The notes under the pieces are model-generated. The model was not told the DNA's origin. It worked only from the letters and a program-made list of their open reading frames with translations, and did no database searches. Source: Eumeta japonica (lineage: Eukaryota > Arthropoda > Insecta > Lepidoptera > Psychidae). Taken from it: a DNA stretch of 64,000 nucleotides. Below are positions 26,349-40,100 of the stretch, one piece after another (the first letter of the stretch is position 1; every line of letters starts with the position of its first letter). The stretch lies in NCBI GenBank assembly GCA_005406025.1, contig BGZK01001415.1, positions 1 to 64,000 on the forward strand. The letters are read 5' to 3'. Made by a program: the position numbers and the translations under genes.

Positions 26349-29300
26349 TGTGTGTGTGTGTGCTGTATAGAGTGTTAAAGTCAAGCACGATTTGTCTCCA
26401 TGTCGCACAGTTTTGGTTTTTTCTTTTTGTCTATTCTATTGTGAAATTTTCGTTCAAATCTCATCTCACTCTTCACAGTTTTGTATCTCGTAACTGTTTT
26501 TCAACCACACGATGATTAGATTGCTTCTGAGAAAAGGAACCTCTGGGGGAACGTGCGGTCTAAACGGGCAAGATATTAATATTACATGCGTTACATTTTC
26601 TTAATTTACTCCTTCATCGAAGGCACGAAACATTTTTTTTATAAAATATCCTTTTTATTTTTTCCGCTTTAACTATGTGATCGAAATACCATTAATGCAA
26701 GTTATCGATAGCGTACGCCACACACAGCCGATTGTAGACCATTAGTTCTGCAGTTGAAAATAACAAAGCGGAAAACCGACCTTCTCCAGTCACTTATTCA
26801 AACTTAAAATATTTCTAATTACTTACACAGCCTTAATAAGCCAACGTATGCTGTGTATTTTCCAAATCGATATTTACTTTTACACACATTTTGCGGGTTA
26901 GTAAAAATTATAATTATCATAATAAGACAGATCTTTCAGCAGAATGCATGAGAATTTGACGGATTTTCAAAGAGAAATTTTGTTTCAAATAATGATTCTA
27001 ATTTAGTTCGTACTTATATATAAATTTACTATTTATGTACTATTAGAATTGTTATTTATAAAAAAATTCTTTTATTAAATATTCTAACATTAACGTCGAT
27101 GTCTGTTATTTAACGAGATTACGTAAACTAAATATTTTTAGATATTTGGAGCTGAATCCAACGTATCATAAAATCACATTTTTATATTTTCCAATACTTT
27201 CTCGAACGACGGCACGGTATCTGTATATCATGGCTGATCGAGATATCAACTAAATATTTTAGCTTTTGTGTGTAAAAAGTTACCTTTTTTTTGCTCACGC
27301 CTATTCTACAAAAGATAGGCAGAGATCATGAATCTCTACTTAGTACTGCTTTTACATACTTTATTTAATAGTGTATTTTATTGCACAAAATGTATTTTAT
27401 TTTTTTTAAGAATGCCTTCACTTATGTGTGTAAATTTGAAAAACTTTAATATTATAATATTAATAATAATAATATTACATACGTTTCCGGCGGCAAATTC
27501 GCCTTGTTGTCCTTCGTGGAAGCACGGGAATCAAACAGCAGCCATTTGATAACATGTGCTTGGAGCGCCGAAAGCAGGGATCTCGCCCCGTTCCTCGGAG
27601 CTAGCAACCCAAAACCCAAAGGCTGCTCGGCTGGACGCATGGCTATAGGAGTACGCAGCCATTCCCCTCTGGGCGGGCATGAAGCGCTGCCGAAAGCAAC
27701 CATTCGGAGCTCCTGCCACGGGAACAACAGAAATTAATGTCCTTTTACCTGACGACAGCAAAGCCCAAAGTAACCCTCCATATATAAGTCGAACACATAA
27801 CTTTTTAACCTATTTGTATATATATATCTGATCCTATGTTTCCTCGTAACTACTAAACGACTGGAACGATTTTCATGAATTATACCTAATTAAATTTGTC
27901 TTAATAATGCAAATATTAATCAATATATTTAAATTAAAGTATCGCATCATTGGCGTCGAATTGCGCTTCTTGATTTTTTTTTAACTTATCGAGAGTAACT
28001 TCAAAATGTAATCAATGACGCCGAAAAAGGCGATCACAAAAATAAATGTACACCATGCATACGCTTAAAAGTAATTTCGGCTAAGAAATATATGCATTAT
28101 ACATATAATAAAATTGTAACGAAGCTGTATACAGACACAATATTTTTTTCTGAAAAACAATTTATACACGTTGTACTATATGCTACAGAAGCCTAAAAAA
28201 TTGTTTCTAAAGTTTTTGTCTATTTTTCTGTTCTGCGCGTTCGTGCACGCTTATCTCAGAAACGGCTTATCAAATTTAAATGAGCTTTCATCAGTGTATT
28301 GTGGGAAGCTTGTCGCAATATTTAGTGTTTGTCTCTTTTCGGGTGGTTCGTGACGGTCGGGTGCGGCTGGGTGCCTGTGCGAGCAACCTTCGCCTAACGA
28401 AAATGACATGTTAAATTTCTTTCTATATAATTTATATATACTCTAATAATACACAAGGGTCGTTTACAATTTTACTATATAAATAAATTACGTTTTCATG
28501 ATATGTATAGATAATTAGAAGGTTAACGTAACGTTTTTTTGTGAACCGATTGGAACGAAACAAATACTAAATGTTAACGGAAGGCTTTTCACAAAACGTA
28601 GGAGAAACCACAGATAAATTGGTAAAGCCGTTTTTTTGATATAAGCGTGCGCAACTACAGAGCAAAGACGGACAAATATACAAACAAACAAAAACTCAAA
28701 GTAGTCTTTTGGGTTTGGTAAAAGAAGTATAACATTTATAAATTGTTTTATTGAAAAAAATATTTAATGTAAAAACAGCTCGTTAACGATTTTATTATAG
28801 GTAGTTAAAAAAGAAGTTAAAAAACAATAAAAAACAAAAATTTTGAAGGGAAAGTAGAAAATTCGTACAACAGCCTTATTCAAGATTTTGGAATTCACTT
28901 TTTCAAGTTTAGTGAGTTTTGTAAACTTAATAGTTCAGGTTTTGTGTATATAATAATCGGGGAAATATTACTTATTATAACTTTTTTAACACTTACTACT
29001 TAAATATGTAAATAAAAGCTTATCCAACACATAAATCTCAAAATCCCAGAAAGCTCTTCTATGTACTTTAGGCTATTAACAATATAACAATGTGTAAATA
29101 AATAGAATTTTTAAATAAATTGCTTAAGAAAGGAAATAGCAAAAGCAAATTAAAAAGCAGTCACTTTTATATTAGTCAATATTATTTGACTAACTTAAAA
29201 GACAAGATGAACAAATATCGATTTCAAATTGTTTTCAAATTTTATGATCTATTCCCATAAAACGGGCTAAATATCAGAGTAAGCATTTTATGTTTGTTTT

Positions 29301-32300
29301 CAAGTTATGCCGCATGGTTACGATCATAATTATTATGTGATCGTAAAAATTTTAACAATATTTTTTTTCAATTCAACTACAATTCAATTGTGGTGTTTTT
29401 AATTATCAAATTCTCTAATATACGATATAGAACGTATTTAATATGTGTGATATGTTCAATATCATCTTTGCCTGAACCTACTTAAGTAATTTCTAAGAGT
29501 ATGTCCAGTACTACATTATTCAAAAACTAATTCTTTAGTATTCAGTCTTTTTGGTTATGGAAGCACGATCACAATACATACAGTTTGCACTCCGCCTATT
29601 TGGGTATCATCCTACAAATCATCTTTCGCATTTTTATAGTACATAATTATGCTACACATATATATTTAATTTGGTTAAAATCAGTTATTTTATCGTAATA
29701 GGTATTCATTTTCAACACGCAATTGTATATATTTTACTAGTTATCTTTTGAAAGGCCTCTTAAAACATGTAACAAAAAAAATTGTTTGAGTTTTAGAGGA
29801 ATATTAATGATATGTCTGCTGCGTAAAACCGATAAATTGGATTCTGGCAATAACGACACGCCCAAAAAAAATATACTCATGAAAGTCCTTATTGCCTCTG
29901 TCCTAAAAGTGAATAAAAAGCAGTTCAATACAAAAGCCCTGCTGGTAATACGGAGACATTTTTTTTAATCTTAAGAACAAAGGAGGGTGTGTAACGTGAG
30001 ATTATTCCGCCTATTACGTCTCTAATTAACGTGAATAAAGCGAGCGAACTCACGATCGCCTGCCGCTCGGTGATGGGCGCGCCGCTCGCTACCGGCGCGC
30101 GCGCTTCGGGCCCGGCCCTGCTGCGCGCGTACAGCACCCGCTCTGTAACAAGCCCGAGGGCGTTTTTCCTTTAATCTATTTAATTAACGTAACATTCAAA
30201 TGCCCTATTGAAGGCTGTGATGTATTTCGAATTGTACGAGGGATACACCTGTGATGTGTTGGTAAAAAAATAAATAAATCATAATGATACCAGTCGTGAG
30301 GATTTCCATAGAAATCTATACAAAATTGTTTGACAACTGAGATTAATTTTTTTTTTACGAAATATAATACTCAGCTAAGAAAACATAAATATCAAAAAAG
30401 TACATGATAATAAATAATTATACTGATTCAAAAACGTTATTTTTTCCCCTATTTAAAGTACTTTATTCATCAATTTGTTTGCTCGGTTAAAATTGGATAA
30501 TCTCAGCATTGATTTTTTTATATACAACACTACACCTATTCGAGTGAATTCTGAAATATGATTACTGCAAACAAAGTATAACACTTTTATAATGGTCAAT
30601 GGATCACATTAAAATATATTGAGAAACTCTTAAAATATCAAAATACGACCTTTATTCAATTGAAGAACTTCTTCTTGGGAAGTGCCCAACACGTATTTCT
30701 TTAACATTTTCCGTGTGTACTTCCAAACAACTCTAGATTTGAAGTGGTTATGGCTCGAAATGATCCACACCTACTGCAGTGGATGTGATTGCTGTGACAC
30801 GCAGGCCGTGTTTTCAAGGACAACTACTGTCTTCTTTTGAAATTGCCTGCCACGCCTACGTGATGGTTGCGAATTGAGAATCGCGTTGATAGGTAATTAC
30901 ACACTTTTATTTACTTATTTTTTTAATACTACAAAGTTCATATTTTTCTAATTCTACTTTCCGTTTTAAGGGGTTGTAATTGTTGGAGATATTAATTCTA
31001 GAATAATCAAAGGAGTAAATTTATGGAAGTTTACTCTTCTACAAGTTCAAATTTTTGTTCTATATAGCTGAATTTATTAAAAAATATTATCTATAAAAAA
31101 AGTATCTTCATAAAAGAAAAAGTGAACAGTAATATTTAAAAATCTAACAAATTTACTGCCTTCAAAAAACAAAAAGAATATTATTAAGGCATTAGCTTGT
31201 AGATAAAAAAACAAAGTTATCATTTTTTAAGAAGTTTAAAAATACCTTCTGAAGTCATCACTACCGGAAACGAGATAAAATCGTACCATATAGATTCAGA
31301 AACATCTAAATTTCAAATTAATATAATACTAATCAAGGAAAAACTTATACAAACATATGAAAGTAATATTTCGATTCGCAATGACGTATTGGAGTTAATT
31401 TTTAATTTTTATAAATAAGTAGAGACAGCCGCAAAACCTATTTCAGCGCCGACATGCAGCGCGGCGACCGCTACACGAGCGTCAATCTCGCCCCGACAAC
31501 GTCAATGTGTGATTTATACGAACCTCGCGCACTGATGTACGAGAGCGTAAAGATAACAGATGGAAATGTTAAATTGGACAATTTTCACGAATGTCACCTT
31601 TGAAACAGCTTAATTTTATGTTTCTGAGTTAAAGCACCAACCTAGAATCATCATATATTCCGGTAGTCTAAGTAATTTTTTTCATAAAATTATAATGTTT
31701 GCCGTAAGTTCGTTTGATTCATACTTCATGAGTCAAATGCTGCGAATTTAGTTTTACTAAATTCGTATGTATGGCGATCCAGTTGTCTCAGATGATACTG
31801 ACGGGAAGAGATGAATGTAATCCAATTTTAATAGGTAGATACTAAATATTATAAAAAAGTGACATCTAACGACTATAAGTTTTTAATAAATTATTTTAAT
31901 ATGTTTTAAATATTAAGACAATTTCAGAGAAATTGATTACATATAATTTACAGTTTTTAAATTTCAATTCTAATTTATTTTTATATTTACACGTTAGTGT
32001 CACAGCTCTCTTTGTAGACTACAAAAGAAAGGATGTTTCTTAAAGTATACTATTCATTTCTATATATATATATATATATATGGTTATATTTCTAGCACGC
32101 TGTAAGAGTATCGTTATCATTGCATTGTCATAAATCTCGTCATATATCAAAAATGTCAGTCTGATTGAAAATGGTGATACTTTGGTATCCTCAATAGATT
32201 TCTGGCTTAAGTCAAAAACATAAACCTTATTGTTTAAAATAGATATTTAATTAATAAATGATTACTATCCGTTAGTTGCACGTATCTTTGCACCGCAGTC

Positions 32301-35300
32301 AGAATCAGGAATTGAAACAAAAGACAGGATAAACGTTAAAACAACCGGAAGGCTGCATTTCAAATTCTCATAAACCTTATTTCACGAGAGCTCACTGAAA
32401 AAGCATTAAAATTTTTACTTCTTAGCATTTGAATCGTTAACGTGCTATTTGCGCGTCTATATGTACTCAATAGACAGTTTTTGTGCACTTTCTGTGCACT
32501 TACCCTTTACTGACATCTTTATTTGTAAGTAAATTATTTTACTTTTATTAAAATTATTATTTTTTAGCATGACACGTGTAATCAAGGTTTACTTTACTAA
32601 TAAATCTACCCTTTTCTTGTGAGCACGCAGGGTCTTATACTTTTATTTTTTGGCAGAAGGCTATTTCTTTTTCATATAACTTAAACATATATGTAATTAG
32701 CAACGATGACTTTGTACTGCTATAATAAATGTGTAGGAACTCAAACCGATACAAGAAAGTGTAAAAAGCTCATATGGTCGTTCCGTCTATAAAATACATC
32801 TCATAAAATGCCCTATCCAAAATATTCGTTTTCTACATCCAAGTTCGAGTCACAGACGATTAATTTCCAGACGCGCCGTGCCACGTTACCGCCGGCACCG
32901 GCGAGTGTTGCACCGAGCTTGCAGGAAATTAATCTTTTATTTTTAGATGCGCATACGTGCATGTGTGAAACAATTGTAAATGCAAGGCCATACCAAACGA
33001 AAGTTCAGACTAAAAAGTCAGTTTTCAATGGAATCGTTCACGAACAATGGTTTTCAATGCTGTTAGTTTTCCACTCACAGCGCAGCGATGAAAAAAATCA
33101 CTATTTCAGGCTTGCGTTTTCAGCGTTATGGCTTATGTACGGTTCTGTTCATTATGCGTTATATAACGATAAATAACGAATTATCATTTATAAATATTTT
33201 CATTGTTGGTTTAATGTTAATTTTATTCGCTGAGGAGTCGCACTGAAACAAAAGTCTTGATCCTAGAAGAAGAAGAATCAATTGATGATCGAATCGTATT
33301 CTATTTAAAGAAAAACTCATAGATCTGGTATTCTAACAAAAGTTGGGGTACGTTGAAAATTAACTTAATAACGAAAGTAGCAAAATAGAAAGTACAAAAA
33401 CAAAAATCAGCACCAAAATTATTTTTATTAACTAGGTATATATAAATGGAAAATTGTTCGTAATTATATAAATATAAATTATTGTTTCTTTTTTAATAAT
33501 TCCAAAATAATCTGTCTATTAATATGTAAAAATTAAAGTTTCTGGTCATTATAAAACAATATCAGTCAGCTGTGACCTTCAGTTTCGACGCAAGTCGTAA
33601 GTCGTGAAAAGGCCGATTTGAAAAAATTAATCATTCGAAAAATCTTCATTGCTTTTAAGAAACCACGGCGTACCAGATATCGAGTCAATTTTTAATATAA
33701 TTATTAGAAACCTAAAAAAAGAAATATCTAAATAGGTTTGAAAGCGCCCTTGAGACCACCCTAACACTCAATATTTTTGTCCCCGTCATGTACTTCTTAT
33801 CCGTACATTTCTTTTGGCACTTCCATCGTCTAGGCCTCAGGCTCATAACACTAGCGAATTCGCATTTTTGTTGAAAATAATACTCCTACCAAAGCGATCC
33901 AAAAAACATTTATAATATTAAAAAACATTTCTTGTTCTTGTACTGAAAGATAACGAAAAGGAAATTTATTAGCAAACTGATTTTCATGAAAGTTTTGTAT
34001 TTTTTTCTTAAATAACCTTTTTTTCTCCATAAAATAAAACTTTTGTATATTTTTATAAGAATTGTTGCTCGCTTCTATGAACATGTTGTTTAACGATCGG
34101 TTGCATACTTGGAGGCAAGCTTTGATGGATAACTATCCTGCTTCTTAGGTTGTTTCCAATTGCGATTCTGAATCGAGTCTAATTTTAATTTTAATTTTGC
34201 TTCAAACGCAGAGTTGTTAAATATTAATATTGATAGATATTCCAATTAATTCAAACAACACAATCAACCGAGTCAGACGGTTGAATCTGATGGATTGATA
34301 GTTGAGGATGAATGGATTGATAATAAATGGATGGACAAAGCAGAAACTCACATATATGGTGATGCACGAGAGTTCCATGCGTGGTTGTATTTAAAATTTT
34401 CTGGGTGTAGACTTTAATATCTTACAAACTTAGGAATGTATGAATGGAATGGTAAGGAATATCAGACAAATAATATATTATTTTTCCCAAAAGTGTAAGT
34501 GTCCGAATCGTGTTTCATTTTTCTTATTCCAAATATTCTATATTCGTGATTAATTTCACATCGTGTAGTTTATAAACTTCGAATTTGAGGGAGAAAAATA
34601 TATTTTTCACAACTTTGGATAAATCTAAAACGTAACGTAACACTACGCGATGCATAAACAAAAAAAAGAATTAACAATTATACATTTCTGTAAACTAATA
34701 ATATATAGTCGCAGTCCTTTTATAAATAAATATTTCATGTCGGTATTAAAAATTCCTATTGAAGTTAAGAGTTGCGACATGTAGATGGACCGACTCAAAA
34801 TTTTTTTACTAGTTTCATTTTGACCCTTTAGGCACTAGCCTAATAATTATCAATATCAGCGAAATCTAAAACCGTCTTTAAATTATGTCTGTGAATTTTA
34901 TCTGTTCGTAATGCTTGATTTGAATATAAAAAAAAAATTCGGTATTACTTTCATCACAAGACGATTTAACCTCCCTCTATCGGCGCTTATGGACTTGTGC
35001 TCCATTAACCGTGTGGTGGGACTCTTCAAAAAAGAGAGTGGTCTTCCATTTTTTATTGTCGTAAACATTCTAATAAATATTTTTTAAAAAAAATCAAGGA
35101 TTGTCGGCAGAAGTGAAAACGTAAAACAGCAATAAAATTTTTTTTTTGGGATTTTTAAATTAATTGTTACATCAGAAATTAAAAATATCATATTTTTTTA
35201 AATTAATGATTATATGTGAGAATCTATCGGCACCATGAACAATAATTATATGCCTTATGAAATTCATTATTTTTTAATAAAAACACATGACGACCTGCGC

Positions 35301-38300
35301 AAGCCCAGTAACTTTGAAATAAAAATCAATACGCATATTTTGAAGTTTGAATTACAAAATTTAAACCTTCTAATTTAAATGAACTACAATAACGTTGCAT
35401 TTGACACTCGCACCTATGTTCTAGAAGGGTAGCCAGAGACTATAGATTTGTCTGTCGCTTCGCTGCCGACGTCCATCAATGCTTTCATGCAAGCTCGTCG
35501 ATTTTAAGTGCGGTCGTGTTGCTACTGAATTAAATATAAAAGTATAATGTTTACTTTTACAAAAAAGTTTAATTTTATTCACACACTATTAATTCTGTGT
35601 TCATATTCCCATACTATTCTACACTATTAATTCACATATATTTTTAATTAGCAGATCGGTGACGCGAACTCATAGCTTTTGCTCATATCAAAATAGTCCT
35701 CACGTTTCCTGCGATGGCATGTCGGTCACGCGAACTCATAGAATTTACCCATCCGAAAATCTCCCAAAGTGCCTATATAAGTTTCACTTCAAAAAGTGCT
35801 TTCTAAAAGATCTTTTAAAACCAAACATTATCTATATTTATATCAATACATTATTATTACATTAAAATTTCGTTGACAAACATAATTTATTGTTGCATAA
35901 AAACAAGTTAAAGTCGATTCAACAAAAAGCCAATATTTTTTTTATTAGTTCAGGCCTATTTCTCCGGCAGGTACTCAGAGATCACAAAAATGTTACGATT
36001 TTTACATCAATCTCCATTTCCTTTGAGACTCATAAATAGTTTTATGTGAACTTCTTAATTTTGAGTGCAATAAATTTTAATCTCTTTTTTTTTTTAGTTT
36101 GCAAGAAATTTGGTCCACATCAGTTTTCTGGAGCGCTTCTTACCAGTTTTGGCATTACGCACACTTGCTTAATAGATTACATTCGATAGCTCATTTTCAT
36201 TAATTTTTTCAGATAGAAAAATTACTTTTTTCATTCCGGTCATAGCAGTTTTTTTTAAACTACACTGTTTCCTCACATTACTATTGCTATACTTATATTT
36301 CAAGATCACTCCACAAATTAAATAAGAACCGCAGCTCTGCTCCGTATAGACCTTCATTATAATATTTTAGAATATTTTCACGTTCTTTATTTCAATATTG
36401 TAATTATTAACAATCAATATTATTTATATAATTTTCAAGACTTTCTTTTGATATAAGAGCTAAAATAATCTTACCTGTTCGCCTTTCACTTGCCAGTCTG
36501 CTCTGCATAATCAAACGTCTAACCTTTCACTAGAATGTTTTGACTGACTTAGTGAACTTGAAGCGATTTTAGCGCTGTTAAAGTCACGTCAAATTAGGTG
36601 AAATTATTGGACCTATACTTAGTTTTACCAAGTTTCCATTAATTTTGCTAATATATACAAATTTTAGTCGCTTTGAAGTTTTTTTTTTAACTGAAACTAA
36701 ACCAACCAAACTAAAGCTTCGAAACTAAATTAACTATGATTATGGACCGTCTTATTCTAGACAATAGAAAATACAATGGGCTTAATTTTGCTCGGCTACC
36801 TTAGCGTGAATATATCACGTTTAGAATTCTCTAACATTTTAAAACTTGACTTCGAGCCCAATTTTCCATTCATATTTTTTCTATCTATTATTTATATCTC
36901 TAGTTTAATCCCCTATCCACTGATGTAAGGTTTTTAAAACTATTTCATATAGGATTGAGTAGGCAGATTTACATAAAGTAAAACCAACTATTATTTAGAA
37001 TGAAGCTCTATTTTTTGATGACTAATTCTCAAATAATATTCTCGGTTAGTTAATATTCCTTTCGCTTGGTACGTCTTTTGTATTAATTAGGTAAATACAA
37101 AAAAAAATGTATAATTTAATACCTTTAATATTCATTTAGATTAAATATTTAGATATAAAGCTTTTTAGGAAGCTTTTTGCTTAATAAAAACAACAAAGTT
37201 CTGTAATGTTAGAAATTCTTGGTCAAATCATCCGTGATCTAGATTCAGACCTGGTTTCTATAGGTTCAAAAGTAATGTCTAATCACTGATCTGTCGATGA
37301 GTCGCCGCCGCTCAATCAACCGTCAACCACCGCAAACATCTTAATACTTGACACTCTTAGCAAAACATGGCTGTCGTAATTTCTGTACTCAAGCCGATGA
37401 ACTGAGCTGCACTTAGTAAAAAAAACTCGTGATTTCGACAAAAAGCAAGTACATAAAAAAACACAAATGTCACATTGATTTGATTTGCATTAAATTTTTT
37501 ATCATAATAGTAAATTTGTTTTAATCAAAAACTATTAAAATATGAACTACTTGTCTATTAATTGGCAATTATCGTATTATTCTTAATGGTTTCAGAATAT
37601 TTAGATATGATGGAGACATATTTAATATTACGATAGAAACACACGAAAATCTACTCATCTAATGTTTCCTATGATTCTTTTTTTCAAAGTTTATTGTCTG
37701 CACGTGAATAAAGCTTTGAATACGCAACTATAAAAGAGTATTTTTGGCAGACGATAAATATGCCTCACTCTAGACTTTGCGCCGGTTTGATAGAAAAAAC
37801 GAGAAAGGCTGGTATCATGGCGATAAAGAACACATTGTGTTATGTACCTAGAGTCGTAATATAAAACGTTAGGAAACCTCTAAATTTTTCACTGTGATTA
37901 GTTTTATTTACAACTCTTGCATAGATAGATAAATTCTTTGATTTTTGCGAATTTTAAAATAAATAATGAAGGTTTCGTTTAATGATAATAGTTATTTTAA
38001 ATTAAAATTTAATTGAAAATTTAATGATATAATTAAACAAATTCTGATGAAAATTAAATTAAGTTACCAAATTATAGTTATCAAATTTTACCTTCATCTT
38101 GCTTCCTCTCAACTTCCGGGGATAGAAGAAGCAAATTTCTATCGAACGTGACGCTTTTGTCCTTGTTCTTCTCTTTTTTGACCGTTTTCATCGCCTCATA
38201 GTCCATGTTCATATTGGATTGGGGGGTTTTGTTGTAGACGAGAAATTTCGTCAACTGATCCATTGTCTTTGCTTTCAACAAAAGCCACCGACGAAATACT

Positions 38301-40041
38301 CGATAAAGGTTATCGGCCGCGAACATTTACGCGCGATTAGCGCTTCACACCGCTTCTATAATTTTAGAATTTATCGTATCTAAATGTCTTTATCGTATGA
38401 ATATTTTCGATAAAACCGTTTCTGGCCTGTAGAGGGCGCGTCGCACGGCGGCCACCTGGCACGCATGGGGCCGGCGCGAGTGTGAAATTGGGGACCAAGT
38501 TAGGAGTCGGCGCGGCGCTCACCTCGACTATTTATGCAAATAAACATTCACATGTTATCTACGCCAAGCAAATCGGTGCCGGCCTGCGAATCAAACGAAT
38601 GTAGCCAGATCCGAGACGGATAAATCTTTTTGATGCTCCCGATTTCGGAAATATCCTTTCATTTATCCAGACACAAATTTTTCATTGCCTAGATTAGATT
38701 TTCTTTTGCTGTCCGATCAGCCCAGTATTTTTGTTATCGTTAACGAATAGTGATAACGTATATTGTCTGATATTATTTTATTCTGATTAAACTAATATTA
38801 AGAACTTTTTAAGACAAGAAAGAGCATGAAACTAATAATAATACTTAATTCTGTTTTTTTTTTAATATTATTTTACCCCCAAATTTTACAATATGATCCA
38901 AAATGCACATTGAGTATTAAATATTCGATGTATTGTTTTATTTTTGACATGGTACATATTAATTAATAAATAAATACTATTTAAAACCAAAACAGAAAAA
39001 CTCCCAAAACATATTCTGAAATGCCTCGCGCCGTTTTTATCTTGATTTATTTTAGGAATCAATACCTTGTTACTACAATCAAAGTATGAGCTAGCGCGAA
39101 AGCTAAAGCAAGGGATTTCAAGTCCATCAACAACTTAATTCCTTCTGTGTCGAATAAACTAGGTACTAAAATTATGAGCCGTTATTATAAAAGATATACT
39201 AGAACGGAAAAATAAAAACCCTTATGAAGAAGATCATGAAGATTTAAGTCGCGATTAGAATAAATATAAGTTCAAAGAAAGTGAAATATCCATATTAGTA
39301 AGAAATAATTTATTTGGTTTAATTACATCTCAGCGAAGACATTAAAAATATGTGAATTTGCTTTTAAAATGATTAAATTGATTTTTTTCAATTTAAAGCG
39401 TACACGGATGAGCGGTCGTCCAATTTCCATATAAAGCATTGTATAATTTTAATGCAATTTCAATTTATCGATTAACCCTACTTAGTTTAAGTAATACCAT
39501 TACATTATTCGTAAGAAATTTACTGTCTTTTTTTTCTTTCACATCATCCTTTTCATTTCATCGACGTCTAGTACACGACCTTTTCACAGAAAACCCTTAA
39601 AGCCTCATTGAAGCTCGAAAGCTCCACGCTCGCTTCCTGTAAGTCTTTAATTAGCGTTTGATTCACGGCCCTCGACTTCAGCTTATCGCGTCTGCTTAGG
39701 GGATACTTCAACGATACGAAATACTTGAAATGAATTTACATACTTCCCGAAACATTCGTCTGGGCACTTTGAATAATACGTAAATATATTTTCGAATTTT
39801 TTTAAATTTTCTATTATACATTGCAAAAATAGTCGTAGGTGGCTTTAAACACTTATTATTTTTCACCGAATCTTTTATACTGTTTATTCCCTTTTTTTTT
39901 CAATACCGAAATACAATAAAATATGCAAATATGAACACTCGAAACAAACATTCACATAAACGTATTCAAAATGTTATTTTCTCTTTTCCAAAAAATCTCA
40001 AATTTTTCAAACATTTTGTAGTTTCAGAATTGTAAGCACTC

Positions 40042-40100
<59 letters not shown>

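Larger units (their letters stand above)
30143..38091. other. Longest intron, about 8 kb
   Basis: Mostly featureless AT-rich DNA. It contains a GC-rich patch at 31430-31560, a short (TA)n run at 32060-32080, a GC-raised patch at 32860-32930, a dispersed repeat copy at 35415-35515, a 66-bp-period tandem pair at 35655-35775, and several poly(T) runs. The 122-codon plus frame at 32808-33176 has no recognised motif. Confidence 0.5.

Noticed and set aside
27504..27761. Open frames of 76-77 codons on both strands at 27.5-27.7 kb
   Set aside because: They are shadows of the real MINDY exon (27712-27483), which is in a different minus-strand frame.
32808..33176. 122-codon plus frame in the long intron
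   Set aside because: It is the longest uninterrupted frame of the region but has no domain, no signal of codon bias and no splice context.
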